This document shows positions 54,640 to 62,367 of a DNA stretch of 64,000 nucleotides, piece after piece. The DNA comes from Aquimarina algicola (GTDB taxonomy: Bacteria; Bacteroidota; Bacteroidia; Flavobacteriales; Flavobacteriaceae), in the NCBI RefSeq assembly GCF_006443095.1, contig NZ_VFWZ01000004.1, positions 248,450 through 312,449 on the forward strand. Reading direction: 5' to 3'. The first letter of the stretch is position 1. Every line of letters starts with the position of its first letter. A program made the translations under genes and the position numbers. The notes beneath the pieces were generated by a model, which was not told where the DNA came from, ran no database searches, and saw only the letters and a list, made by a program, of their open reading frames with translations.

Positions 54640-55227
54640 ATGAAAAATGTATTTGTTTTATTAGTGTTATTTAGTTCTAGCATTTTATTAGCTCAACAAG
54701 AAAAAAAGTTAGCTCTTGGTGTAAAAGCCGGATTAAATTATGGAGATAATGGCGAGATTGAAATTGCCGATGTATCTAGAATATCTGCAGACGACAGAGT
54801 GGGATATCATGTAGGATTATTTTTAAGAGGAAAACTTACAGATAACCTTTATCTAAAACCAGAATTACAATATACAGTAAATAATAGCACATACGAGGTT
54901 AATGGTCAGGATCTAGATTACAATGTAAAAAAATTAGATCTTCCTATCCTACTTGGTGTCAATCTCATTGGGCCTGTTCATGTCTTTGGGGGTCCTGCTT
55001 TGCAATATATCGTAGAAAATGACCTTGATGATGTACGGTTACGGGATGTAAAGAATGATTTTACAGTCGGGCTTCAATTTGGAGCAGGATTACAGTTAGG
55101 ACGTATAAATGCAGATATCCGATATGAAAGGGGGCTTAGCAAAAATAGAGCCGAATCTATAGACGAAGATATACGAGTAGATTCAAGACCCAATCAATTT
55201 ATATTAAGTTTGGGTGTAGACTTCTAA
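54640..55227 (+). CDS. Porin-family outer-membrane beta-barrel protein
   Basis: This 195-aa protein has a Sec signal (SSSILLAQQ) and a small beta-barrel of the PorT/OMP_b-brl type: LGVKAGLNYGDNGE, LYLKPELQYTVNNS, PILLGVNLIGPVHVFGGPALQYIVE, VGLQFGAGLQLGRINADIRYERGL and a terminal Phe. Alternating strands and the closing NQFILSLGVDF are characteristic. The role is unknown; such barrels are widespread in Bacteroidota. Confidence 0.88.
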   Translation: MKNVFVLLVLFSSSILLAQQEKKLALGVKAGLNYGDNGEIEIADVSRISADDRVGYHVGLFLRGKLTDNLYLKPELQYTVNNSTYEVNGQDLDYNVKKLDLPILLGVNLIGPVHVFGGPALQYIVENDLDDVRLRDVKNDFTVGLQFGAGLQLGRINADIRYERGLSKNRAESIDEDIRVDSRPNQFILSLGVDF

Positions 55228-55230
55228 AAA

Positions 55231-55267
55231 AGAAAAAAGCTCTAGTAATTTACTAGAGCTTTTTTCT
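55231..55267. terminator. Bidirectional terminator between convergent genes
   Basis: Perfect 17-bp arms meet around a 3-nt loop, with A-rich and T-rich arms, directly after the porin gene and 2 nt before the stop of the leftward FKBP gene. Confidence 0.9.
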
Positions 55268-55269
55268 TT

Positions 55270-56226
55270 CTAATTTTTTATTTCTCTACTATCATTATCT
55301 AAATGATTAAATACCCCATCATTATCATCATCATAAAATGTAATTTCATCTTCTGTGATGATTCCATCTCCATTCGCATCATTTACTGTGATTTCTTCAC
55401 TTGTCAAGACCCCATCTCCATCATCATCTAAATCTCTAAAATTAGGATTATTATCCTCGTCTGTATTATCAAACATTAATCGATCTCCATCGACATCTTC
55501 TAAGTAAGAAGGAATACCATCTCTATCATGATCAGATTGATTAACGCTATACAATTGCATATTAAATATTATTGGAGAATATGCAGGAATACCTGTTTGT
55601 GGCACATCAAAATACCCTAAACCTGAAGGCATAAAAACAATAAGATGTCCAAATCCTGTAGCAGATATTGTACCATCTGCATTAACCGTAATATTTTCTT
55701 TTAAAGCACCTTTGAAATCTACTACAGCCTCTCTCCATCCTTCTATAACACTTATTTGATCAAACCATATAGGTGTAACAGCACTATCAAATAAATCATT
55801 TCTGTTATCTGTCTCCAATAGTTGTCCTCTATAGGTAACTAAAGTAGAATCTGCAAATGTTGGTTGATACTCTCCTTCTCCTCCATTAATATTTAAAACA
55901 TACAAATTGTATTCTACATCATTTCTAGTAATTTTTTTAGTTGTCAAAAGACTAGAATTTATCAAAGCTTCTTTATCACTATTTTCTCCTGCTATAGTAT
56001 CTAAAACTGCAATTTCATAATCTGGTATATCATCACCATTAAGATCTACTTCTTCTACGGTATAGAAATGTGTTTCTAAATATTTTTGTAATAAAGCATC
56101 ATCTGTAACTTGTTGTTCTCCTCTATCATTAGGCGGAACCAAATTAGGAGCATCATCATCATTATTACAAGCACTTAGTGCTAATATAAGTACAACAACA
56201 GTAGAAATATATTTAATTACATTCAT
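55270..56226 (-). CDS. FKBP-type isomerase lipoprotein with calcium-binding-type tail
   Basis: This is a 318-aa lipoprotein (LALSAC, Cys20, followed by NNDDDAP, which suits surface export). A domain of FKBP type runs to about residue 230 (GFGHLIVFMPSGLGYFDVPQTGIPAYSPIIFNMQLYSV). The last ~80 residues are Asp-rich loops: DHDRDGIPSYLEDVDGD, DLDDDGDGVLTSEE, DANGDGIITEDE and DDDNDGVFNHLDND. These are EF-hand or thrombospondin type 3-like calcium loops. An early DLNGDDIPDYE adds another. The combination suggests a calcium-stabilised surface foldase. Confidence 0.87.
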   Translation of the reverse strand: MNVIKYISTVVVLILALSACNNDDDAPNLVPPNDRGEQQVTDDALLQKYLETHFYTVEEVDLNGDDIPDYEIAVLDTIAGENSDKEALINSSLLTTKKITRNDVEYNLYVLNINGGEGEYQPTFADSTLVTYRGQLLETDNRNDLFDSAVTPIWFDQISVIEGWREAVVDFKGALKENITVNADGTISATGFGHLIVFMPSGLGYFDVPQTGIPAYSPIIFNMQLYSVNQSDHDRDGIPSYLEDVDGDRLMFDNTDEDNNPNFRDLDDDGDGVLTSEEITVNDANGDGIITEDEITFYDDDNDGVFNHLDNDSREIKN

Positions 56227-56318
56227 CTAAATTATTTTTTTAGGGCGCAAGATACGATTTTCTTGTACTTTTGTTTGACATATTTTTAAATATAATAACC
56301 TATCTCAAATCAGTTTTT

Positions 56319-56708
56319 ATGAGAGTCGACAAATATTTATGGTGTATTCGTTACTTTAAAACCAGAAGTATTGCAACAAAAGCTTGTAAAGAAGGTAAAG
56401 TTCGTGTAAATGGAGAACTTATTAAACCTTCTAGAGAGGTGTATGCATCTGATAAAATTACAGTACGTAAAAATCAAATAAATTATGAACTCATGGTACT
56501 AGATACACCTGATAATCGTATTGGCGCAAAACTTGTTGATATCTATCGTAAAGACATCACTCCAAAAGAAGCGTTGCAAAAATTAGACCTTTTAAAGTAT
56601 TCTAAAGATTATTATAGGAAAAAAGGTACTGGAAGACCTACAAAAAAAGATAGAAGAGAAATCGATGATTGGTTTATTGAAGGAGCTTCTGATGATAGCG
56701 AGGAATAA
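56319..56708 (+). CDS. S4-domain RNA-binding protein (HslR-like)
   Basis: This is a 129-aa protein. An S4 domain starts at the N-terminus (MRVDKYLWCIRYFKTRSIATKACKEGKVRVNGELIKPSREV), followed by a strand-rich part and a basic tail with KKGTGRPTKKDRREIDDW. HslR (Hsp15) binds stalled 50S-peptidyl-tRNA complexes and recycles them. I start at the ATG at 56319, where the S4 domain begins, rather than the in-frame ATG at 56271. Confidence 0.9.
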   Translation: MRVDKYLWCIRYFKTRSIATKACKEGKVRVNGELIKPSREVYASDKITVRKNQINYELMVLDTPDNRIGAKLVDIYRKDITPKEALQKLDLLKYSKDYYRKKGTGRPTKKDRREIDDWFIEGASDDSEE

Positions 56709-56809
56709 ACTCTAGAAATTATAATATCACACAATTCTTTTTAATATTTGAAACTTATAACATATAACAAATCATCTATCAATTACAAATAAAGCAACAA
56801 CATAAGAAC

Positions 56810-57310
56810 ATGTATCCAGATCAGAATATAATACTTACCCACGAGCAAATACAACATAAAATAAAACGAATTGCTTATCAAATATACGAGACCAATGTTG
56901 AAGAAGATGAAATTATCATCGCTGGAGTTGCAGAAAATGGGTATATATTTGCAGAGAGATTAAAATCAATCGTAGAGGAGATTTCTGAGATAAAAGTAAC
57001 ATTATGTAAAATTAGTATGGACAAAAAATCTCCTCAAAATACTGTAAAAACATCACTAGACATCACTGATTATACAAACAAAGCATTGATCATCGCTGAT
57101 GACGTGCTTAATTCTGGAACTGCATTAATCTACGGTGTAAACTATTTTTTGAACGTGCCTTTAAAAAGAGTAAAAACAGCTGTACTAGTTAATAGAAATC
57201 ATAAGAAATACCCAATTAAAGCAGATTTTAAAGGAATTTCGCTTTCAACTTCTTTACATGAGCACGTTGTTGTTACATTCGGAGAAAAAGATAATGCAGT
57301 TTTAAAATAA
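56810..57310 (+). CDS. Phosphoribosyltransferase family protein (PyrR-like)
   Basis: This 166-aa type-I PRTase-fold protein shows the PRPP motif KALIIADDVLNSGTALIYGV near residue 90 and an early EDEIIIAGVAENGYIFAERL. These are normal for PyrR or hypoxanthine-type phosphoribosyltransferases. Gene neighbours give no pyrimidine link, so uracil salvage or regulation cannot be decided. Its last nine bases overlap the convergent aroK gene. Confidence 0.88.
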   Translation: MYPDQNIILTHEQIQHKIKRIAYQIYETNVEEDEIIIAGVAENGYIFAERLKSIVEEISEIKVTLCKISMDKKSPQNTVKTSLDITDYTNKALIIADDVLNSGTALIYGVNYFLNVPLKRVKTAVLVNRNHKKYPIKADFKGISLSTSLHEHVVVTFGEKDNAVLK

Positions 57311-57820
57311 TTTTGACCGTATCTCTGTCACGATTGTTTCTACAGTTTTCTGATCCGTTTGTACTTTGATATCTGATTGATTGTAATAGAAAGATCTTTC
57401 AAACAAATGTTTTCGTATGAAATCTTTGAGATCATCTTCATTAGTGAGATGTGCTATCAATGGTCTTTTACTTCTTTCACTTAATAATCTATGAGTAAGT
57501 TCTTCCAAAGAAGTCTGTAGATAAATACTTTTTACTTTTTCTGCTTCAATAATCAAATCCATATTTCCAGCAAAACATGGTGTTCCTCCGCCTAAAGAAA
57601 TAACGGTATCATTCTTTTGCAAGACATCTTTTAGATAAGTATGTTCTTGTTTTCTAAAATAAATTTCGCCTTTATCATCAAAAATTTCAGAAATTGTTTT
57701 TTTTTCCTGATTCTCGATATAATCATCCAAATCTATGTAGTCAAACTCAAGAATCGAAGCTAACGCGCTACCTATCAAAGACTTTCCACTACCCATATAT
57801 CCAATTAAAACTATATTCAT
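57302..57820 (-). CDS. aroK: Shikimate kinase
   Basis: This 172-aa enzyme phosphorylates shikimate at O3 in aromatic amino-acid synthesis. The P-loop GYMGSGKSLIG lies at residues 7-17. The DLDDYIE (shikimate binding), SEIFDDKGEIYFRKQE and SLGGGTPCF motifs follow, and the lid includes SERSKRPLI. I start at the ATG at 57820; the in-frame ATG at 57835 would add five residues. A TAAATTTG -7-like box lies 54 nt upstream on the minus strand. Confidence 0.95.
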   Translation of the reverse strand: MNIVLIGYMGSGKSLIGSALASILEFDYIDLDDYIENQEKKTISEIFDDKGEIYFRKQEHTYLKDVLQKNDTVISLGGGTPCFAGNMDLIIEAEKVKSIYLQTSLEELTHRLLSERSKRPLIAHLTNEDDLKDFIRKHLFERSFYYNQSDIKVQTDQKTVETIVTEIRSKLF

Positions 57821-57873
57821 ATTATTATAAATCAACAGATGTTATTAAAAATTCATATTATTTTAAATAAAAA

Positions 57874-57881
57874 ACAAATTT
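57874..57881 (-). promoter_or_regulatory. Candidate -7 box of aroK
   Basis: On the minus strand TAAATTTG fits TAnnTTTG in the divergent space between aroK and the tRNA cluster. No clear -33 TTG is present. Confidence 0.35.
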
Positions 57882-57894
57882 ATATCAATTTCTT

Positions 57895-57925
57895 CTTGAA
57901 AAATAAATAATAGATACTATATTTG
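57895..57925 (+). promoter_or_regulatory. Promoter of the tRNA cluster
   Basis: TTG (57895-57897), 20 nt, then TATATTTG (57918-57925) is a full Bacteroidota consensus match. The first tRNA begins 27 nt after the -7 box. Confidence 0.75.
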
Positions 57926-57952
57926 CACCCGCATTCAACAAAAAAGAATGAC

Positions 57953-58025
57953 GACTTGGTAGCTCAGTTGGTAGAGCATCTCCCTTTTAAGGAGAGGGTC
58001 CTGGGTTCGAGCCCCAGCCAAGTCA
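57953..58025 (+). tRNA. tRNA-Lys (UUU), copy 1
   Basis: This is a 73-nt cloverleaf. The acceptor stem GACTTGG pairs with CCAAGTC and the discriminator is A. The anticodon stem TCTCC/GGAGA holds the loop CTTTTAA with anticodon TTT at 57986-57988, and the T arm reads CTGGGTTCGAGCCCCAG. CCA is not encoded. Confidence 0.97.
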
Positions 58026-58061
58026 CAACAAAAAGTTCTTATACAAAATATAAATAATTTA

Positions 58062-58134
58062 GACTTGGTAGCTCAGTTGGTAGAGCATCTCCCTTTTAAG
58101 GAGAGGGTCCTGGGTTCGAGCCCCAGCCAAGTCA
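58062..58134 (+). tRNA. tRNA-Lys (UUU), copy 2
   Basis: It is identical base for base to the first copy, 36 nt downstream. The anticodon TTT is at 58095-58097. It is followed by a short hairpin and T-run before the tRNA-Leu. Confidence 0.97.
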
Positions 58135-58138
58135 CAAA

Positions 58139-58167
58139 AGTACTGCATTATAACAGTACTTTTTTTG
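58139..58167 (+). terminator. Hairpin after the second tRNA-Lys
   Basis: AGTACTG and CAGTACT (7 bp) are followed by a seven-T run. It may terminate the tRNA-Lys pair or act as a weak attenuator before tRNA-Leu. Confidence 0.65.
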
Positions 58168-58194
58168 TTTTAGAGTATCAATTTACTCAAAACT

Positions 58195-58278
58195 GCCCAG
58201 GTGCTGGAATTGGTAGACAGGCATGGTTGAGGGCCATGTGTCCATTAGGGCGTATGGGTTCGACTCCCATCCTGGGCA
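58195..58278 (+). tRNA. tRNA-Leu (GAG)
   Basis: This is an 84-nt class II tRNA with a long variable arm. The acceptor stem GCCCAGG pairs with CCTGGGC. The anticodon stem CATGG/CCATG holds the loop TTGAGGG with anticodon GAG at 58229-58231. The T arm ATGGGTTCGACTCCCAT is canonical. CCA is not encoded. Confidence 0.96.
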
Positions 58279-58279
58279 C

Positions 58280-58320
58280 AAAAAAAGAGATGTGTTTGTA
58301 TGAAACACATCTCTTTTTTT
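58280..58320 (+). terminator. Intrinsic terminator of the tRNA cluster
   Basis: Perfect 18-bp arms, including A7/T7 ends, surround a 5-nt loop directly after tRNA-Leu. Confidence 0.9.
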
Positions 58321-58548
58321 ATTTTCAACTTCAAGAATAATTATCTTAATTGCGCATAAAGCCTGAATTTGAAATATAGTTAGCTTCTACAAATTTCTTA
58401 TGATCATCGCGTTAAAGACTACATAATCGCTTTGCAGAAAAGAATTTAAATTAGATTAAAAGAAATAAAACCAAAGAATAACAAATCATGATACTATATA
58501 TCCAAAAAATTTGGATTTAATGGAAAATAATGAATACCTATAGAAAAA

Positions 58549-58848
58549 TTATTTCTTATTAGTCTTAGCATTCAAAAAATCAATAATACGATAATTTAGA
58601 GCCTCTTTGCTCATATCATCATCTATATTATTTTTGAGATGATATCCAAAAGAATAATTTGCAGAAAATTCTTCGATATCACCAGCGCCAAGCTCTTTAT
58701 ATTTTGTTAGGACATCATTCCAATCAACTTTTTTGAAGTTATCATTGTTAATATCATCTATGATGTCATTAAAAGTATCATTCCATTTTTTAAGTTGGTC
58801 AAATCCTTTCCTGATAAAACTAAAAGGAGTTTTGTTGGTTTTGTTCAT
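58549..58848 (-). CDS. Hypothetical small cytosolic protein
   Basis: This 99-aa protein has no signal peptide. It is helical, Asn/Asp/Lys-rich, with a DQLKKWNDTFNDIIDDINNDNFKKVDWNDVL segment and a lysine-rich C-terminus. It overlaps the upstream membrane-protein gene by 29 nt and probably belongs to the same small leftward operon. No family is recognised. Confidence 0.55.
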   Translation of the reverse strand: MNKTNKTPFSFIRKGFDQLKKWNDTFNDIIDDINNDNFKKVDWNDVLTKYKELGAGDIEEFSANYSFGYHLKNNIDDDMSKEALNYRIIDFLNAKTNKK

Positions 58849-59266
58849 TGTTAAGTTTCTTTCTTCGGTTTCTAAAGTAATTTAAAACTATAATAATACT
58901 TATCACTATAGTTATGATAAAACGAACATCGGGCTTACTATAAACTGTTGTTCGCGCATTTAATATCTGAATCAATAATGTATACCCAGCTTGTAGCATT
59001 GGCACCCATAATACAAAACGATATCTTTTACCCTTGGCTGCTATATACCAACCAATGAGGGATATAAATATAAGCAGATTTTGGAAAAATTGATACAAAA
59101 AAATCCTATAAGTTGAAAACCCCATGATTCCACCGTCTTTATCCGTCAATATATCTTGTATACCAATAACGGGAATCCATGATCTAACACCTTCTCCTCT
59201 TTCGGTTATAATATCATGTAAAAATGGTAGCATTGAGAGTACAATAATCCCCAATGCTACCAACAT
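58820..59266 (-). CDS. Hypothetical membrane protein
   Basis: This 148-aa protein has hydrophobic helices at about residues 1-16, 50-70, 78-92 and 110-130. I use the ATG at 59266, which lies 4 nt after the stop of an upstream 49-codon lipoprotein gene. The longer frame (ATG at 59323) would add 19 basic residues but overlap that gene by 53 nt. If the longer start is real, the protein has a positively charged cytosolic N-terminus. The function is unknown. Confidence 0.6.
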   Translation of the reverse strand: MLVALGIIVLSMLPFLHDIITERGEGVRSWIPVIGIQDILTDKDGGIMGFSTYRIFLYQFFQNLLIFISLIGWYIAAKGKRYRFVLWVPMLQAGYTLLIQILNARTTVYSKPDVRFIITIVISIIIVLNYFRNRRKKLNNEQNQQNSF

Positions 59267-59270
59267 CTCT

Positions 59271-59420
59271 CTAGGTATCTTGCTCTTTGAATTCGTCTTT
59301 TTCAATTTTGTTGAGGTTTTCAATAAGTTGTGTCTCTTCGTCGATTGAATCGTTAGTACACGAAGATAAAGAAAAGATCATTGCTGTCACAAAACAAATT
59401 ATTAATGCTTTAGTTTTCAT
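59271..59420 (-). CDS. Small lipoprotein (49 aa)
   Basis: This is a 49-aa product with a complete lipoprotein signal (MKTKALIICF to SLSSC, Cys21). A short acidic tail (TNDSIDEETQLIENLNKIE) ends at TAG. It begins at an ATG, the charge pattern is typical, and it sits at the head of a leftward operon, 4 nt before the membrane-protein ATG. Short Bacteroidota lipoproteins like this are often missed. The role is unknown. Confidence 0.65.
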   Translation of the reverse strand: MKTKALIICFVTAMIFSLSSCTNDSIDEETQLIENLNKIEKDEFKEQDT

Positions 59421-59935
59421 AAATTAAAAAGTTTAAGGTTATAATTAATTATTATGAAAGCTAATAAAAAAAAATTGTTTAAACGATGACATAAAACAGG
59501 TAATCTTTACAAAATTTAACATTTCAAAAATAAATCATCACACATTATTAGCAATAAATCCCTGAAAATCAGAAATAAAAAAAATAAAACTTCTCTTTAT
59601 GTAAAGTCTACTAAAAAAATAGATTAAACACCATAAGTGCATTCTAAAAATCACTTATTTGACTTGTAAAATGTATTAGTTGCATCATACTTATTAAATC
59701 TTATTTTGATGTTCAATCTATTATTACATGTCATCAAAATATAAAAAAAACACTAGTTATTTATACAAACTTCGACTTGAGAAAAATAAAAAACATATAA
59801 ACTTTAACTCTAAAAACCAGAAGAATAAGACAACGTTATCTCATTTTTTTAACAGTAAAGTTTACTATTTTAACAAATAATGAAAAAAAATATGAATTCT
59901 TTTAACTAGTTTTGTTTAACTTTTTTAAATAAAAG
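59421..59935. other. Intergenic regulatory region ahead of the carotenoid operon
   Basis: This 515-nt stretch has no gene. It is very AT-rich. TTTAAC occurs at 59803, 59848, 59869, 59901 and 59915 (starts), with another at 59515. A near-palindrome AGTAAA-G-TTTACT lies at 59854-59866. The last two TTTAAC copies flank a TAGTTTTG -7 box at 59907-59914. These are candidate binding sites for the MerR-type regulator that follows. Confidence 0.5.
59907..59914 (+). promoter_or_regulatory. Candidate -7 box of the regulator/crt operon
   Basis: TAGTTTTG matches TAnnTTTG, 21 nt before the regulator's start codon, and is bracketed directly by TTTAAC at 59901-59906 and 59915-59920. A regulator bound there would block RNA polymerase. 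No convincing -33 TTG is seen. Confidence 0.45.
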
Positions 59936-60832
59936 ATGAACAACATTAAACAAATATTTAGTATTAAAGATCTAGAAAACCTTTGCGGTGTAAAGGCTCA
60001 TACTATTAGAATATGGGAAAAAAGATACAATTTACTTACTCCCGACCGTACAGAGACTAATATAAGAACTTATAATTTAAAAAATTTACAAAAATTGCTT
60101 AATGTTACTTATTTGGTCAATAGTGGATATAAAATATCTAGGATCTCTAAGCTCAACGAGAATGAAATCAATGAATATGTAAGAAGTATTGTATCTGACA
60201 ATAGTACAAAAAATCAAGCCATAAACTCTTTGAAAATAGCAATGCTCAATTATGATCTAGAATTATTTTTAGGGACTTATGAGCAACTAGAGAGCACTAG
60301 AAATTTTAGACAAATATTTATAGATGTTTTCATTCCATTACTCAAAGAAATAGGATTACTATGGCAAACTGATACTATCAGTCCTTCTCACGAGCATTTT
60401 ATAACTAATTTAATCAAACAAAAGCTTTTACTCAACATAGAGAAATTGCAATACACAAAGCCGACAAAATCAGATAAAGCTTTTATTCTCTTTTTGCCGG
60501 ATAATGAGATTCATGAATTAGGGTTACTCTATATCAATTATGAAATATTGTTACATGGATATAAAGCCATATACCTTGGTCCTAGTATTCCTTTAGATAG
60601 TTTACCCAATACATTGACTTTTCATGAAAACACCATTTTTGTATCCTATTTTACAATAAAACCTGAAAAAGATAATATCGAAAAATATATAGAAGACTTT
60701 AATAGAATAGTATGTAATGATAGAATTAGTGAATTTTGGATGCTAGGCAAGCAAATCATGCATATATCTAAAAATACAGCAGATAATCATCGCTATTTTG
60801 ATTCATTAGACGCTCTTCTTGTAGAACTTTAA
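59936..60832 (+). CDS. MerR-type regulator with B12-binding domain (CarH-like light sensor)
   Basis: This is a 298-aa regulator. The N-terminal winged helix (about 5-75; SIKDLENLCGVKAHTIRIWEKRYNLLTPDRTETNIR) is MerR-type. A helical cobalamin-cap region includes W143 and E153-H154, which give the W-x9-EH signature of AdoB12 photoreceptors. The Rossmann-like B12 domain has EIHELG at 191-196 with His193 as candidate lower axial ligand. CarH-type proteins repress carotenoid genes in the dark and release DNA when light breaks the Co-C bond. It is 11 nt ahead of crtI, so it is probably in the same operon and autoregulated. Confidence 0.9.
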   Translation: MNNIKQIFSIKDLENLCGVKAHTIRIWEKRYNLLTPDRTETNIRTYNLKNLQKLLNVTYLVNSGYKISRISKLNENEINEYVRSIVSDNSTKNQAINSLKIAMLNYDLELFLGTYEQLESTRNFRQIFIDVFIPLLKEIGLLWQTDTISPSHEHFITNLIKQKLLLNIEKLQYTKPTKSDKAFILFLPDNEIHELGLLYINYEILLHGYKAIYLGPSIPLDSLPNTLTFHENTIFVSYFTIKPEKDNIEKYIEDFNRIVCNDRISEFWMLGKQIMHISKNTADNHRYFDSLDALLVEL

Positions 60833-60843
60833 TATAACCGTAT

Positions 60844-62337
60844 ATGCACAAAAAAATCTCAATAATTGGTTCTGGGTTTTCATCACTATCAGCATCATGC
60901 TACCTCGCTCAACTGGGACATGATGTAACCATATATGAAAAAAATCCAACAATTGGTGGTAGAGCTAGACAGCTCAAAAGAGATGGTTTTACATTCGATA
61001 TTGGTCCATCATGGTATTGGATGCCTGATGTATTCGAAAGCTTCTTTGGAGATTTTGGCGTAAGCGCTTCAGACTTCTATACTTTAGATAAATTAAACCC
61101 TGCTTATAAGGTCTTTTTTAAAGATAAAGAAACGATCTCTATTGAGGATTCATTAGAAAAAATTTATGCCGCATTCGAGCAAGAAGAAAAAGGTAGTTCT
61201 CTAAAACTTAAAAAATTTATAGATACTGCTAAGAATAATTACGATATAGCAATCAAAAACCTTGTATATAGACCTGGAGTATCTCCTCTTGAGCTCATTA
61301 CAAAAGAAACTATTAAAAGAGTGGGGCAATTTTTTAGTACCATATCTAAAGAGATTCGAAGCGAGTTCAAAAACGAAAAACTGATTCAGATACTTGAATT
61401 TCCTGTACTTTTCTTGGGAGCAAAACCTAGCGATACTCCTGCATTTTACAGTTTTATGAATTATGCTGATTTTGGTTTAGGAACATGGCATCCAAAAGGT
61501 GGAATGTATCAAGTTATTCTTGGTATGGAAAAACTAGCAAAATCCCTGGGAGTCAATATTCATACAAACTCTAATGTTGAAAAAATTATTGTCGAAAATG
61601 GTCAATCAAAAGGATTGATTGTAAACTCTGAGACTATTCTATCTGATATTGTTTTATGTGGAGCAGATTATCATCATGGAGAATCATTGCTTGATTCTCA
61701 ATATAGACAATACTCAGAAAAATACTGGTCTCAAAAAACATTTGCGCCTTCATCTTTATTATTTTATGTAGGCTTTGACAAAAAATTAAAAAATATAAAT
61801 CATCACAATCTGTTTTTTGACACTGATTTTGATAAACATGCAAAAGACATTTATGATCAACCAAAATGGCCTGATGAGCCTTTATTTTATGCTAATTTTA
61901 CTTCGCTCACAGATCCGGGATCTGCACCAGAAGGTAAAGAAAATGGTTTTTTCTTAATTCCGTTAGCTCCCGGTATTGAAGACACCGAAGAGCTAAGAGA
62001 ACTATATTTTGATAAAATAATACATCGTTTTGAATCTTTGACAGATCAAAAAGTTAAAGACAGTATTATTTTTAAAGAATCATTTTGTGTTAAGGATTTT
62101 ATTAAAGAATATAATTCTTACAAAGGCAATGCTTATGGAATGGCAAATACGCTATTACAAACTGCTTTTTTAAGACCTAAACTAAAAAGTAAAAAAGTTG
62201 ATCATTTATTTTTCACAGGGCAACTTACAGTTCCCGGACCGGGAGTCCCACCATCATTAATTTCAGGAAAATTAGTCGCAGGACTTATAGAAGCTCAATA
62301 TAAAAACGCAAAAGAACTCAAACTCATTACAACATAA
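60844..62337 (+). CDS. crtI: Phytoene desaturase
   Basis: This 497-aa FAD-dependent CrtI-type enzyme turns phytoene into lycopene. The dinucleotide-binding start IGSGFSSLSAS is at residues 8-18. GGRARQLKRDGFTFDIGPSWYWMP follows, and the C-terminal FTGQLTVPGPGVPPSLISGKLVAGLI closes the FAD domain. Length is normal for CrtI. It lies between the light regulator and crtB on the same strand with a 30-nt gap to crtB. Confidence 0.95.
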   Translation: MHKKISIIGSGFSSLSASCYLAQLGHDVTIYEKNPTIGGRARQLKRDGFTFDIGPSWYWMPDVFESFFGDFGVSASDFYTLDKLNPAYKVFFKDKETISIEDSLEKIYAAFEQEEKGSSLKLKKFIDTAKNNYDIAIKNLVYRPGVSPLELITKETIKRVGQFFSTISKEIRSEFKNEKLIQILEFPVLFLGAKPSDTPAFYSFMNYADFGLGTWHPKGGMYQVILGMEKLAKSLGVNIHTNSNVEKIIVENGQSKGLIVNSETILSDIVLCGADYHHGESLLDSQYRQYSEKYWSQKTFAPSSLLFYVGFDKKLKNINHHNLFFDTDFDKHAKDIYDQPKWPDEPLFYANFTSLTDPGSAPEGKENGFFLIPLAPGIEDTEELRELYFDKIIHRFESLTDQKVKDSIIFKESFCVKDFIKEYNSYKGNAYGMANTLLQTAFLRPKLKSKKVDHLFFTGQLTVPGPGVPPSLISGKLVAGLIEAQYKNAKELKLITT

Positions 62338-62367
62338 CAATACAATTCATCTTAAATTTCTATCCCT

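Noticed and set aside
57953..58134. Identical tRNA-Lys copies as a possible integration scar (att duplication)
   Set aside because: There is no integrase or foreign DNA between or beside them; a tandem tRNA duplication with a promoter and terminators explains it.
58065..58340. A 91-codon open frame across the tRNA cluster
   Set aside because: It runs through the second tRNA-Lys, the tRNA-Leu and the terminator; the tRNA folds are complete, so the frame is a shadow.
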